A DNA stretch of 50,515 bases from Halorubrum aidingense JCM 13560 (GTDB taxonomy: Archaea > Halobacteriota > Halobacteria > Halobacteriales > Haloferacaceae). Shown piece after piece: positions 34,122-44,429 of this stretch (position 1 is its first letter; each line of letters opens with the position of its first letter). Where the stretch lies: assembly GCF_000336995.1 (NCBI RefSeq), contig NZ_AOJI01000029.1, positions 54,904-105,418 on the forward strand, read 5' to 3'. Position numbers and translations under genes: made by a program. Under the pieces are notes generated by a model. It saw only the letters and a list, made by a program, of their open reading frames with translations, searched no databases and was not told the DNA's origin.

Positions 34122-35081
34122 CTACTTAGGGTACTGCCGCCCGAGATCGACGTTCGTCCCGTCGCCTGCCGCTCTATCCGCGTCGACCTCACTATCCGCG
34201 TCGGCCTCGTCGCCCCCCGGGCTGACGCTCCCGGTTCGGTAGCCGGCCATGTCGAGGGTGACGTACTCGAAGCCGAGGTCGGTGAGGTGCTCGTGGACGG
34301 CGTCGGCGAACGCGGGGTCCAGCGCGCGCTCGAGCTCGTCCGGCGCGAGTTCGACGCGCGCGAGCCCGTCGTGGTCGCGAACGCGGAACCCCGAAAAGCC
34401 CCACTCGCGGAGCACTCGCTCGGCCTTCTCCACGCGACTCAGCCGCGCCTCGGTGACCTCCAGTCCGGTCGGGATCCGCGAGGAGAGACACGCCATCGAC
34501 GGCTTGTCGGCGACCGACAGGTCGTACGCCTCGGCGATCGCTCGGACCTCGGGTTTCGAGATATCCGCGTCCAGAAGCGGCGAGAACACGTCGAGCTCCT
34601 CGACCGCGCGGAGCCCGGGCCGGTGACCCTCCCCGGGGTCGTCGGCGTTGGTCCCGTCACAGACCGTGCCGATCCCCAGTCGCTTCGCCGTGTCGTACAT
34701 CCGGCCGAGCCGCATCGTCCGGCAGTGGTAACAGCGGTCGCCGTCGTTGGCGACGAAGTTCGGATCGTCGAGCTCCGAGAAGGTGACCGTCTCGTGGCGG
34801 ATCCCGATCTCCTCGGCCACCCGGGTGGCGTCGTCGAGCTCCGCGGCCGGCAGCGTCTCGCTGCGCGCGGTACACGCCACCGCGTCCTCGCCGAGCGCGT
34901 CCCGCGCGAGCGCCGCGACCACCGCGGAGTCGACGCCCCCCGAGAAGGCGACGAGGACGCCGTCGCGCTCGCCGAGCGCCTCGCGGGCGGTCCGCGCCTT
35001 CGCCGCCGTCTCCGGGGCGAGTCCGTCGCCGTTCTCGCCTCCCTCGCCGTCGCCGTCGACGGCGAGCGTATCCTGACTCAT
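34122..35081 (-). CDS. larE: Sulfur transferase LarE for nickel-pincer cofactor
   Basis: 319-aa PP-loop ATP pyrophosphatase that adds sulfur to the nickel-pincer precursor. The PP-loop is SGGVDS (47-52). C198 in KPSMACLSSRIPTG aligns with the sacrificial Cys of Lactobacillus LarE; C117 and C120 (CYHC) and C141 are also present, but the three-Cys cluster that binds Fe-S in other LarE proteins cannot be confirmed by eye. The acidic C-terminal tail after residue 280 is variable. ATG at 35081 gives the conserved beginning of the catalytic domain after a 25-residue acidic leader; the much longer frame upstream is antisense to the MutS5-like gene. Confidence 0.88.
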   Translation of the reverse strand: MSQDTLAVDGDGEGGENGDGLAPETAAKARTAREALGERDGVLVAFSGGVDSAVVAALARDALGEDAVACTARSETLPAAELDDATRVAEEIGIRHETVTFSELDDPNFVANDGDRCYHCRTMRLGRMYDTAKRLGIGTVCDGTNADDPGEGHRPGLRAVEELDVFSPLLDADISKPEVRAIAEAYDLSVADKPSMACLSSRIPTGLEVTEARLSRVEKAERVLREWGFSGFRVRDHDGLARVELAPDELERALDPAFADAVHEHLTDLGFEYVTLDMAGYRTGSVSPGGDEADADSEVDADRAAGDGTNVDLGRQYPK

Positions 35082-35228
35082 GGCCTCGGGTTCGCGGCCG
35101 GCGGGAAAAAGCGCGTCGGCCGCGGTCGGCCGGGCAGACGGCCGGGTGGGGGCAGTCGACCGGAACGCCTCCGCGTCCGCCCGCCGACCCCCTATCCTTT
35201 TGCGCGTTGCCGCGATATCCGCGAGTAG

Positions 35229-37286
35229 ATGGAGTTGGAGGCGATCCCCGGCGTCGGCGCGAAGACGGCCGCCGCGTTGCGCGAGCTCGACGACCCGCTG
35301 GCGACGGTCGAGTCCGGCGACGTCGCCGCGATCGCCCGCGCGCCGGGCGTCAACGAGGCCCGCGCGGCCCGCATCGCCCGCGGAGCGATCCGCCGCCGCC
35401 ACGACGACGCGGGGCGCGTGCTCGCGACAGACCGCGCCCGCGAGGTGTACCGTTCGGCGATCGACCTGCTGCGCGAGCGCACCGTCACCGACTACGCCGC
35501 GAAACGGCTGGAAACGTTCTACCCGAGCGCGTCGGCCTCGCGGATCGACGAGGCGCAGTCGTTCGTCGCGGCGGCGATGGAGCGCGACCCCGACCCGACC
35601 GTCCGCGAGGCGCTCGCGGGCGTCGAGCCGCTCGCGGATCCGCCGACCGTCCGGGTCCGCGACCGCTGTCTCGCCAGCGGCGACGCCGAGACGCTCGCTC
35701 GCGCGGAGGCGGCCGTCCCCGAGCTCTCGGTCGAGACAGTCGAGGACGCCCGCGACATTACCGAACTCGCCCGGTCGTACGCGACCGTGATCGTGCTCGA
35801 CGAGGCGTTCGCCGGGCTCGACGTCGAGGGCGACGTCCACGTGCGTCCCGACGCCCTCGAAACGCCCGCGGAGACGGTTCCGGAGCGCCTGCTCGCCTTC
35901 TTCGCCGCGAATCGCGATCGGCTGGAGGCGGCCGCGACGGTCCACGAGGCGGCGGCCGCGACGGGGACGCCGGTCTCGCCGGACGGCGACCCCGCGGCAG
36001 ATATCGATCGGCTCAGAGACGCGCTCTCGCGGCTCGACGACGACGGGACGATCGTCGGCGACGCCGAATTGGAGCGGCTCACCGCCGCCGTCGACGACCT
36101 CGACGCCGCGGTGTCGACGGCGGAGTCCGTCGCCGACGACCGGCTCCGCGAGGCGATCCGCGAGCGCGACGTCACCATCGAGGGGACGGACTTCCTGTCG
36201 TTAGTCGAGCAGGGGGCCCGCGTCGACTCCCTTTTGGACCGCGAACTGGCCGACGAGTACGACGCGGCGATGGCGCGCGCCCGCGAGCACCTCGCCGACG
36301 CGCTCAGACTGGAGCCCGAGGAGGCGGAGCTCGCCGACCGCGTGTTCGGCGACGACCCCTCGTTCCCGGTCGACCACGACGAGACGGCCGTCTCGCGGCT
36401 CCGGACCGAACTGGCCGCCGCGCGGGACCGCCGAGCCGCCCGGCTCAAGGCCGAGCTCGCGAGCGACCTCGGCGACCTCCGCGAGCCCGTCGAAGCGTTG
36501 GTTCGAGACGCTCTCGAACTCGACGTGGAGCTGGCGATCGCGGCGTTCACCCGGGACTTCGACTGCGTGATGCCGGCGGTGGTCGATCCGGGCGAGAGCG
36601 GTGAGTCCGCGGTCGGCGGCGACGGATCCGCGGCCGACCGCGACTCCCCCGGCTTCCGCATCGAGGGCGGGCGCTCCCCGCTTCTCGACGTCGACTTCGC
36701 GGACGTCGAGGCGATCGACTACGCCGTCTCCGGGGCGACGCTCCTCTCGGGGGTCAACTCCGGCGGGAAGACCTCCACCCTCGATCTGGTCGCGCTCGTC
36801 GTCGTCCTCGCGCAGATGGGGATGCCCGTCCCCGCCGAGTCGGCCACGGTCGAGCGCTTCGAGGAGATCCACTACTACGCGAAATCGCAGGGCACCCTCG
36901 ACGCCGGTGCCTTCGAGGCGACCCTCCGGGACTTCGGCGACCTCGTCGAGGGCGCGGACGGCCGGCTCGTCTTAGTCGACGAGCTTGAGTCGATCACGGA
37001 GCCGGGCGCCTCCGCGAAGATCATCGCGGGCATCCTTGAGGCGCTCGACGGGCAGAACGCGACCGCCGTCTTCGTCTCGCACCTGGCCCGCGAGATCCGC
37101 GCCGCCGCCGACTTCGACGTGGCCGTCGACGGGATCGAAGCGGAGGGTCTCGTCGACGGCGAACTCCGCGTGAACCGCTCGCCGCGGAAGGGACACCTCG
37201 CGCGGTCGACGCCGGAGCTCATCGTCGAGAAGCTCGCCGGCGACCGCGACACCGACTTTTACGCGGAGCTACTGGAGAAGTTCTGA
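35229..37286 (+). CDS. MutS5-like ATPase with N-terminal helix-hairpin-helix
   Basis: 685 aa. The N-terminus carries a helix-hairpin-helix (MELEAIPGVGAKTAAALREL), a DNA-binding element not part of canonical MutS. The middle is a long helical section corresponding to the MutS lever and clamp. The C-terminal ATPase has Walker A GVNSGGKT (508-515) and Walker B LVLVDELES (D584, E585), and the typical VFVSHLAREI switch. There is no mismatch-recognition domain (no Phe-x-Glu motif seen) and no Smr nuclease. It resembles the archaeal MutS5 group, whose function is not established. It starts 147 bp from larE, divergently. Confidence 0.85.
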   Translation: MELEAIPGVGAKTAAALRELDDPLATVESGDVAAIARAPGVNEARAARIARGAIRRRHDDAGRVLATDRAREVYRSAIDLLRERTVTDYAAKRLETFYPSASASRIDEAQSFVAAAMERDPDPTVREALAGVEPLADPPTVRVRDRCLASGDAETLARAEAAVPELSVETVEDARDITELARSYATVIVLDEAFAGLDVEGDVHVRPDALETPAETVPERLLAFFAANRDRLEAAATVHEAAAATGTPVSPDGDPAADIDRLRDALSRLDDDGTIVGDAELERLTAAVDDLDAAVSTAESVADDRLREAIRERDVTIEGTDFLSLVEQGARVDSLLDRELADEYDAAMARAREHLADALRLEPEEAELADRVFGDDPSFPVDHDETAVSRLRTELAAARDRRAARLKAELASDLGDLREPVEALVRDALELDVELAIAAFTRDFDCVMPAVVDPGESGESAVGGDGSAADRDSPGFRIEGGRSPLLDVDFADVEAIDYAVSGATLLSGVNSGGKTSTLDLVALVVVLAQMGMPVPAESATVERFEEIHYYAKSQGTLDAGAFEATLRDFGDLVEGADGRLVLVDELESITEPGASAKIIAGILEALDGQNATAVFVSHLAREIRAAADFDVAVDGIEAEGLVDGELRVNRSPRKGHLARSTPELIVEKLAGDRDTDFYAELLEKF

Positions 37287-37304
37287 GCGCGGATCACGGG
37301 GGCG

Positions 37305-38564
37305 TCACAACAGCACGGCCCCCGCGAGCCCGAGGAAGACGAAGAAGCCCAGCACGTCGGTCGCCGTGGTGATGAAGATCGTGGCGGACGTCGCCGGATC
37401 GAGGCCGAACCGGTCGAGCACGAGCGGCATGAGCGCGCCGAAGAAGCCGGCGATGACGAGGTTCGCGACCATCGAAACGCCGATCACGGCGCCGAGCAGG
37501 ACCCCGAACTCGCCGTACGAGAAGGCGGTCGCGACGACGGCGACCAGCGCGCCGGTGATGATCCCGTTCGCCGCGCCGGCGACGACCTCGTTCGCGATGA
37601 CGCGCTTCCCGGTCGACAGCGACACCTGCCCGAGCGAGATGCCGCGGACGGTGACCGCCATCGACTGCGTGCCCGCGTTTCCGCCCATCCCGGCGACGAC
37701 CGGCATGTACGCGGCGAGGATCGCGACGGCGGTGATCGTCGCCTCGAACAGTCCGACGACCGCGGCGGCCATGAACGCCGTCGCGAGGTTGAGGATGAGC
37801 CACTTGTACCGCCGACGGATCTTCACGAGAGGACCGTCGAGAACGCTCTCCGCCTCGGCGACGCCGGTGAACTCGTACAGCGTCTCGCCGGCGGCCTCGT
37901 CGATCAGCTGCAGGAGGTCGCTTCCGTAGATCACGCCTAAGATACCGTCGTCCTCGTCGAGCACCGCGACGGTTCGCTCGCTGTTCTGTCGAAACACCGC
38001 CAACACGTCCTCGTCGGCGCGGTCGTACCGGACCGACGGCGTCTCTCGCACGTAGTCGGTGAGCACGTCCGTCTCCGGATCGGCAGTCGAGAGCGCCGCC
38101 CCGGGCAGTTCGCCGAGGAGCGCGTCGTCTTCGGTGACGAAGATCGTCGGCATCCGCCCGGTCCGCTCCTCGAAGCGTCGGACGCGTTCCGTCACCGCCT
38201 CGAACGACCGGCCGGCGTCGACGGTGACGTAATCCAGGTTCATCACCCCGGCCGCGCTCTCGGGGTCGAACGACAGCAGGAAATCGACCTTCTCGCGGCG
38301 GGCCGCGTTGAGCGTCTCGAGCAGCGTCTCGCGGGTCGGCTCGTCGACGTAGCCGAGCACGTCCGTGACCTCGTCGGGGTCGAGCCGGTCGAGGAACGAC
38401 TCCAGCTCCGCCCGGCTCATGTCGGCCGCGACCGCGGCTCTGACGTCGACCGTGAGCCCGAAGAAGGCGTCGCGCCACTCCCGCTCCGGCAGCGACGTGA
38501 ACCGCGCTCCGGGCCGCGGAGACATGGCGATCGTCTCCCGATCCGCCTCCGTCTGGCTGTCCAT
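37305..38564 (-). CDS. mgtE: MgtE-type magnesium transporter
   Basis: 419-aa Mg2+ channel/transporter. The order is a cytoplasmic N domain (about 35-125, with RDAFFGLTVDV and DEVTDVLGYVDEPTRETLL), a CBS pair (about 125-235, GVMNLDYVTV and AVLDEDDGILGVIYGSDLLQLI), and a membrane domain of five helices (about 250-419, with the pore-family segment YMPVVAGMGGNAGTQSMAVTVRG). In known MgtE the CBS and N domains act as the Mg2+ sensor gating the pore. ATG at 38564 gives a short N-terminus; a longer frame to 38624 is possible but lacks support. The gene ends 18 bp from the MutS5-like stop (convergent). Confidence 0.9.
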   Translation of the reverse strand: MDSQTEADRETIAMSPRPGARFTSLPEREWRDAFFGLTVDVRAAVAADMSRAELESFLDRLDPDEVTDVLGYVDEPTRETLLETLNAARREKVDFLLSFDPESAAGVMNLDYVTVDAGRSFEAVTERVRRFEERTGRMPTIFVTEDDALLGELPGAALSTADPETDVLTDYVRETPSVRYDRADEDVLAVFRQNSERTVAVLDEDDGILGVIYGSDLLQLIDEAAGETLYEFTGVAEAESVLDGPLVKIRRRYKWLILNLATAFMAAAVVGLFEATITAVAILAAYMPVVAGMGGNAGTQSMAVTVRGISLGQVSLSTGKRVIANEVVAGAANGIITGALVAVVATAFSYGEFGVLLGAVIGVSMVANLVIAGFFGALMPLVLDRFGLDPATSATIFITTATDVLGFFVFLGLAGAVLL

Positions 38565-38666
38565 GTACGTAGGGTACGGGTGGCACACAAAACGGTACCG
38601 ACGCCGCCTCGGGGAGTTCTCCATCGCGTCCGGAGTGGATGTCGCAGATCGCCGCTGCCGACATAT
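38565..38666. other. Spacer between mgtE start and repeat copy 2
   Basis: About 100 bp upstream of mgtE. No clear gene, and the TATA candidates here belong to the adjoining repeat. The mgtE promoter probably lies within or beside the repeat left end. Confidence 0.4.
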
Positions 38667-38908
38667 TTTATAAATGACCGAGAGCGGTGGCGACGACTAT
38701 TGATAAACGAATCGGCGGTGGCGCGCTCCGGTGAGCGCCGCACTGCGGCGCGAATCCGAGCGCGAGGGACGCGGCGACCGAAGGGAGCCGCGAGGCTGGG
38801 GAGGCGTGAGGCGCGGTGCTGTGTGGTACGGTTAGAGCGTTGGCATAGTTAGGCCGCGCTCAACGATTTATAAACAGCCGACAGCAACACCGCTGCTCCA
38901 CTTATAAA
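38667..38908 (+). repeat. Intergenic repeat family, copy 2 (possible structured RNA)
   Basis: 242 bp between uvrA and mgtE, both read from the minus strand, so this copy is opposite to the flanking genes. The left end is TTTATAAATG (38667-38676) and TATTGATAAA (38698-38707), the same 41-bp span as copy 1. The 26-bp block (38716-38741) and 21-bp block (38792-38812) match copy 1 exactly. The hairpin between them is GCGGC (38771-38775) with GCCGC (38787-38791), different bases from copy 1 but still paired. A 7-bp stem, GCGCCGC and GCGGCGC, has loop ACT here and GAC in copy 1. The right end has TTTATAAA (38867-38874) and TTATAAA (38902-38908). Confidence 0.75.
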
Positions 38909-38969
38909 GAACTGCGCCATCGGATCGAGTCACCCACTCCCGCACTCCATCATCGCCGTGGCTGTACGC

Positions 38970-41921
38970 TCAGTCGTCGTCCGCGATCGCCGGCTTCCGG
39001 CGGTCGTCGCGCGGCCCGGCGATGTCGACGTCGGGCAGCAGGTCGCGCAGGTACCGTCCCGTGTGCGAGGCGTCGGTGCGGGCCACTTCCTCGGGGGTGC
39101 CGCTGGCGACCAGTTCGCCGCCGCCCTCGCCGCCCTCCGGACCGAGGTCGATGACGCGGTCGGCGTTCTTCACGAGGTCGAGCTCGTGTTCGATGACGAC
39201 CACCGTGTTGCCGCCGTCGACGAGTCGGTGGAGCACGTCGATCAGCTTGCGTTCGTCCTCCTTGTGGAGCCCCGTCGTCGGCTCGTCGAGCAGGTAGAGC
39301 GTGTCGCCGGTCGCCTTCTTGCCGAGCTCCTCGGCGAGCTTGACGCGCTGGGCCTCGCCGCCGGAGAGCGTGGTGGAGGGCTGTCCGAGCTCCATGTAGT
39401 CGAGCCCGACGTCTTTCAAGAGCTTCAGCCGGCGCTGGAGCCCCTGGTGGCTCTCGAAGAAGTCGTACGCCTCCTCGACGCTCATGTCGAGAACGTCGGC
39501 GATGGTCGCGCCCTTGTACGCCACGTCGAGCGTCTCGTCGTTGTAGCGGGCGCCGCCGCACTGCTCGCAGGGGACGTACACGTCCGAGAGGAAGTTCATC
39601 TCGATTTTGACGGTCCCCTGCCCGCCGCACTCCTCACAGCGCCCGCCCTTCACGTTGAACGAGAACCGACCCTTCTCGTAGCCGCGCCGCTTCGACAGCT
39701 TGGTCTCCGCGAACAGCTCGCGGACGTGATCGAACACGTCCGTGTACGTCGCGGGGTTCGAGCGCGGCGTCCGCCCGATCGGCGACTGGTCGATGAGCCG
39801 CACCGTCTCGATCTGGTCGATCCCGTCGATCCCGTCGTGGTCGCCGGGGTCGACGGAGGTGTTGTCGTTCATCTCGCGGACGAGCGATTTATACAGGATG
39901 TCGTTGACGAGCGTCGACTTCCCGGAGCCGGAGACGCCGGTGACGGCCGTGAGCGTGCCGAGCGGGATCGGCACGTCGACGTCCGTCAGGTTGTGCTGGC
40001 GGGCGCCCCGGACCACGAGTTCGCCGTCGGGCTCCCGGCGCTCCGTCGGGACGGGGATCTCCTTGCGGCCCGAGAGGTAGTCGGCGGTGATCGACTCGTC
40101 GGCGGCGACGATGTCGTCGAAGTCGCCCTGCGCGACGACCTCGCCGCCGCGCTTGCCCGGCCCCGGTCCCATGTCGATCACGTGGTCGGCCCGGCGCATC
40201 GTCTCCTCGTCGTGCTCGACGACGACGAGGGTGTTGCCCAGATCGCGCAGCCCGGAGAGCGTGTCGAGCAGGCGGTCGTTGTCGCGCTGGTGGAGCCCGA
40301 TGGAGGGCTCGTCGAGCACGTAGAGCACGCCGACGAGCCCCGATCCGACCTGCGTGGCGAGCCGGATGCGCTGGCTCTCGCCGCCGGAAAGGGTCGACGC
40401 CTCCCGGTCGAGCGTGAGGTACTCCAAGCCGACCTCCTCCATGAAGCCGAGCCGCGCGCGGATCTCTTTTAATATCTCCGCGGCGATCGTCGTCTCGCGC
40501 TCCGAGAGCGTCTCCTCCATCCCCTCGAAGTGCGCGCGCGCGTCGGCGATGGAGAGCCGGTTCACCTCGGTGATCGGCGTGCCGTCGACGAGGACGTGTC
40601 GCGACTGCGTTTTGAGTCGGGTGCCGTCGCACTCCGGGCACGTCGTCACGGCCATGTACTCCTCGATGTGGTCGCGGGCGCGCTCGGAGTCGGTCTCGAC
40701 GTGCCGGCGCTCCAGATTGGGGATCACGCCCTCGAACCGCTCGGTCTTCTCGCGGGTGCCGTTCTTCGTCGTCCACTCGAAGTGAACGACGTCGTCGGTG
40801 CCGTAGAGGAACTGCCGGCGGATCGACTCGTCCAACTCCTCGAAGGGCGTCGAAAGCGAGACGCCGAAGTGGTCCGCGACGTTGTCGAGCTGGCGGGAGT
40901 AGTAGGTGCGGTTGTAGCTCCACGGCTCGAAGACGTGCTTGAGGGGCTTCGAGGGGTCCTCGACGACGAGATCCTCGTCGACCTCCTTCGTCGATCCGAT
41001 CCCCTCGCACTCGGCGCAGGCGCCGTACGGGCTGTTAAAGGAGAACGAGCGGGTCTCGATCGCGGAAAACTGGAAGTCGGAGTTGGGGTTGCCGAGCTCC
41101 TCGGAGAACTCGACGACGAGCCGGTCGTCGCCCTCCGCGTCCGCCGCCAGCGACCCGGTCGACCGAGCGTTCGAGGCGAACGGCACGTCCTCGGGCGGGT
41201 CCGGGACGATCAGCTTGAGCGCGCCGCCGGCCTCCTCCAAGGCGGTCTCGACCGAGTCCGTGATCCGCGAGCGAGCGTCAGGCGACACCTGTACCCGGTC
41301 GACGATCACGTCGATCGTGTGGTCGTAGTTCTGGTCGAGTTCGGGGTCGTCGAGGGTCAGATCGAGCGGCTCGCCGTCGACTTCGACGCGGGCGTACCCG
41401 TCGCCGACGAGTTCGTCGAACAGGTCCTCGAACGCGCCCTTCTGGTCGCGGACGACCGGCGCCGCGATCTTCGCGCGGGTCCCCTCGGGGAGTTCGAGGA
41501 TCTGCGCGACCATGTCCTGTGCGGACTGCTCGCCGACCTCCTCGCCGGTGACGGGGTCGTACTGGGTGCCGATCCGGGCGTACAGGAGCCGGAGGTAGTC
41601 GTGCAGTTCGGTGACGGTCCCCACCGTGGATCGGGGATTGTTCGCGGCGTTCTTCTGGTCGATAGAGATCGCCGGGGAGAGCCCTTCGACGGCCTCGACC
41701 TGCGGTTTGTCCATCTGCCCGAGGAAGTTGCGGGCGTACGCCGACAGCGACTCGATGTACCGGCGCTGTCCCTCGGCGTAAACGGTGTCGAACGCGAGCG
41801 ACGACTTCCCCGACCCGGAGAGCCCGGTGACGACGGTGAACTCCTCGCGCGGGATCCGGACGTCGAGGTCCTTGAGGTTGTGCTCCTCGGCGCCGCGGAC
41901 CTCGATGTAGTCCTTGCTCAT
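38970..41921 (-). CDS. uvrA: Excinuclease ABC subunit A
   Basis: UvrA, the damage-sensing ABC ATPase of nucleotide excision repair; it loads UvrB. The product is 983 aa. The first ATP-binding site has GLSGSGKS (33-40) and the second GVSGSGKS near residue 660. ABC signatures such as [15 protein letters not shown] and [17 protein letters not shown] are both present, as are CxxC zinc modules ([22 protein letters not shown] with CEQCGG). ATG at 41921 starts at the conserved [16 protein letters not shown]; the frame beyond it is antisense to the tatC region. uvrB is about 31 kb upstream; uvrC is not in the window. Confidence 0.97.
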   Translation of the reverse strand: MSKDYIEVRGAEEHNLKDLDVRIPREEFTVVTGLSGSGKSSLAFDTVYAEGQRRYIESLSAYARNFLGQMDKPQVEAVEGLSPAISIDQKNAANNPRSTVGTVTELHDYLRLLYARIGTQYDPVTGEEVGEQSAQDMVAQILELPEGTRAKIAAPVVRDQKGAFEDLFDELVGDGYARVEVDGEPLDLTLDDPELDQNYDHTIDVIVDRVQVSPDARSRITDSVETALEEAGGALKLIVPDPPEDVPFASNARSTGSLAADAEGDDRLVVEFSEELGNPNSDFQFSAIETRSFSFNSPYGACAECEGIGSTKEVDEDLVVEDPSKPLKHVFEPWSYNRTYYSRQLDNVADHFGVSLSTPFEELDESIRRQFLYGTDDVVHFEWTTKNGTREKTERFEGVIPNLERRHVETDSERARDHIEEYMAVTTCPECDGTRLKTQSRHVLVDGTPITEVNRLSIADARAHFEGMEETLSERETTIAAEILKEIRARLGFMEEVGLEYLTLDREASTLSGGESQRIRLATQVGSGLVGVLYVLDEPSIGLHQRDNDRLLDTLSGLRDLGNTLVVVEHDEETMRRADHVIDMGPGPGKRGGEVVAQGDFDDIVAADESITADYLSGRKEIPVPTERREPDGELVVRGARQHNLTDVDVPIPLGTLTAVTGVSGSGKSTLVNDILYKSLVREMNDNTSVDPGDHDGIDGIDQIETVRLIDQSPIGRTPRSNPATYTDVFDHVRELFAETKLSKRRGYEKGRFSFNVKGGRCEECGGQGTVKIEMNFLSDVYVPCEQCGGARYNDETLDVAYKGATIADVLDMSVEEAYDFFESHQGLQRRLKLLKDVGLDYMELGQPSTTLSGGEAQRVKLAEELGKKATGDTLYLLDEPTTGLHKEDERKLIDVLHRLVDGGNTVVVIEHELDLVKNADRVIDLGPEGGEGGGELVASGTPEEVARTDASHTGRYLRDLLPDVDIAGPRDDRRKPAIADDD

Positions 41922-42061
41922 CTTGTCCGCTCGTAACGGGCGCGCGCGGGAATACTCGTCGGTCTCGGCGGTTTGACGGATCGTCGTCGCCCGCGTCCGC
42001 GGGCTCGCGGTGGGCTCACAGTGGACACACAGTGGGACGGTCGCCCGGCGCGACCTCTCGG

Positions 42062-44296
42062 TCAGCGCCCGACGAAGTCGGCCGGCGGCGAGAGGTTCCG
42101 ACGGCCACCGAACGTGACGAGGAACAGGACGCCGACGCCGACGCCGTACGCCGCCATCAGCGGGAGCGTCGCGAGGAACATCGTGATCACGTCGGCCGGG
42201 GTGAACACGGCCGCGAACAGCATGGTCCCGACGGTGACCTCGCGCCAGCGCTCGCGGAAGACGTCGTACGGGACGCCAGCCTTGTTCAGAAGCAGCATCA
42301 CGACCGGGATGTCCGCGAGGAACCCGATCCCGATCGTCGTGTAGACGACGAGCCAGAGGAAGTCGCTCACCTGGTAGGTGATGATCATGTTCGCCAGCTC
42401 GGCGTCGGTGACGAGCCACCCGATGATCCCCGGTGCGATGTACGCGTAGCCGAGCGCGAAGCCGCCGACGAGCCCGGTCAGCAGCGCGCCGGCCCAGAGG
42501 TACACCTGGTAGATCCGCCCGGCGACGAAGCCGCGCTCGCGAAGGGCGGGCCACGCGTAATACAGGAGGAAGGGGAACACCGCGACGAGCCCGAGCAGCA
42601 CGGAGAACTTCACCATGAAGATCAGCGCCTCGACCGGGTGGAGGGTGATGATGTTGATCCCGCCGCCGAGTTCCGCCGGAACCCGCCGTTCGAGGTCGTT
42701 TCGAACCGTCGCGAGTCCGCCGAGGTACAGCCACGTGAACACGAGCGCCATCACGCTCGAGAAGACGGCGACGAGCCGGAACGACCGCGAGCGGACCGAG
42801 TCGAAGATGAACCGAAGGTCCTTGTAGTAGCCGCCGATGTCGTCTTCGGCGTCCTCCTCGTCGCCGTCGGTGAGTTCGGAGAGGAACGTGGACCCCGCCC
42901 GGGAGGACCGGTCCTGCACAGATCCCATGAGACCGCCGCTCCCACCGCCACTGCCGCCCGAGCCGCCTCCCGCCGACGCACCGCTGGAGTCCGTGCCGTC
43001 GCCGTCACCGTCTCCGTCCTCCCCGTCGTGTACCGCGTCGAAGCGGTCGAGGATCGCCTGCGCCTTCTCGGCGTCGTCGTCCTCGATCGCGGCCTGCGCC
43101 AGCGCGAGCGACTCCCCTTCCTCCATCTCCGCGAAGGCGTCGTCGGGGGCTGCGCGGACGCCGGCGGCGTCGAGTTCGCTCACGTCGATCGCCGTCGGGT
43201 CGCCGTACTGGTACCCCGCGCTCGTGGTGTCGAGATCGGTGAACACCGCCCATAGCGTCGCGAGGAGTGCGAACGCGATCCCCCACGCGGCGGCGTAGAT
43301 CGCGGCGGCCGTGACGGGGTCGACGCCGAGGCCGGCGCCCGGTTCGAGGAAGCGCCAGTCGCTGTTGGCCCACCGGAGAAGACCGTTGGCGCCGTCGCGG
43401 CCGCCGTACTCGTAGAAGGCGTAGACGAGTCCGCCGCCGAGGACCGCCGCGCCGCCGACGACGTTCCAGTGGTTCCGAACCGACCCGAGGACCCGGATAC
43501 CGTCGGAGCTCCGCTGGGCGGTGACGACGAGTTTCGCGAGATAGAGACTGAATCCGTACAGCACGATGAGCGGGAACGCCCACATCAGCTGCGTGAACGG
43601 GTCCGGCGGCGAAAAGACGGCCCCGAAAACGAAGATGGCGACGACCGCGTAGCGCCACTTGTCGCGGAACGTCTCGTACTGAACGATTCCGGAGTAGGAG
43701 AGGCCGGTGACCATCAGGGGCATCTGCCCCGCCAGCCCGAACGACAGCGAGAGGAAGACGATGAACTCCGTCCACATCACGATCCCGTACGTCGGCTGGA
43801 TCCCGGCTTCGAGGCCGAATCCGGCCAGAAACGAGAACATGATCGGGAAGAAGGCGAAGACGCCGTACGCGACCCCGACGGTGAACAGCCCGGCGCCGAG
43901 GAGGCCGATCGCCGCGAGCTTCCAGCGAGAGACGGGCGACCGCGGCCACGCACCGCGGGCGCGCAGTTCGTCCCGAGAAACGTAGATGAACGGAGGGATC
44001 GCGACGATCGCACCGACGATCAGCCCGATCTTCGCCTGCAGCAGGATCACCTCGAACGGCGTCGTCGCGATGACGTCGGCTTCCGCGGCGACCGCGGGGT
44101 CCATGTTCGCCTCGGTAATTCCCCTGAGCGTGTCCCAAACGTATATTCGGAGCGCCCAGAACGTCGCGAGAAAGCCCAACAGGAAGACGATAAACACCTT
44201 CTGGAGGTCTTTCTGGACCGACCGAAGGAACGCCTTCGCCGACTCGCGACCGTCCGCGAGCGACTGCTGGGTATCCTCGTCGAGGGCACTCGCCAT
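42062..44296 (-). CDS. tatC: Double TatC protein (TatCt type)
   Basis: 744-aa Tat translocase subunit made of two TatC domains fused in one chain, the haloarchaeal TatCt arrangement with about 14 membrane helices. Domain 1 covers about residues 18-265 (SAKAFLRSVQKDLQKVF, then YVSRDELRARGAWP), domain 2 about 475-735 (GYYKDLRFIFDSVRSRSFRL, ending GGRRNLSPPADFVGR). Between them lie two or three further helices and an acidic, Gly/Ser-rich cytoplasmic linker. Haloarchaea export most secreted proteins by Tat, so this gene is normally essential. ATG at 44296 is preferred to the upstream start at 44326. It is divergent from the single TatC gene. Confidence 0.93.
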   Translation of the reverse strand: MASALDEDTQQSLADGRESAKAFLRSVQKDLQKVFIVFLLGFLATFWALRIYVWDTLRGITEANMDPAVAAEADVIATTPFEVILLQAKIGLIVGAIVAIPPFIYVSRDELRARGAWPRSPVSRWKLAAIGLLGAGLFTVGVAYGVFAFFPIMFSFLAGFGLEAGIQPTYGIVMWTEFIVFLSLSFGLAGQMPLMVTGLSYSGIVQYETFRDKWRYAVVAIFVFGAVFSPPDPFTQLMWAFPLIVLYGFSLYLAKLVVTAQRSSDGIRVLGSVRNHWNVVGGAAVLGGGLVYAFYEYGGRDGANGLLRWANSDWRFLEPGAGLGVDPVTAAAIYAAAWGIAFALLATLWAVFTDLDTTSAGYQYGDPTAIDVSELDAAGVRAAPDDAFAEMEEGESLALAQAAIEDDDAEKAQAILDRFDAVHDGEDGDGDGDGTDSSGASAGGGSGGSGGGSGGLMGSVQDRSSRAGSTFLSELTDGDEEDAEDDIGGYYKDLRFIFDSVRSRSFRLVAVFSSVMALVFTWLYLGGLATVRNDLERRVPAELGGGINIITLHPVEALIFMVKFSVLLGLVAVFPFLLYYAWPALRERGFVAGRIYQVYLWAGALLTGLVGGFALGYAYIAPGIIGWLVTDAELANMIITYQVSDFLWLVVYTTIGIGFLADIPVVMLLLNKAGVPYDVFRERWREVTVGTMLFAAVFTPADVITMFLATLPLMAAYGVGVGVLFLVTFGGRRNLSPPADFVGR

Positions 44297-44429
44297 ACGG
44301 CATCCGAAGTCCGTCGTCGTTATCAACCTTTTCGACCGCGTGCGCGCTCCGCGAGAGGGTCGCGACGGGCGACCGCGCCCGCGACTATCCGAAAAGGCCT
44401 ATAGTCACCCGGTTGCGTAGATGAACTGA

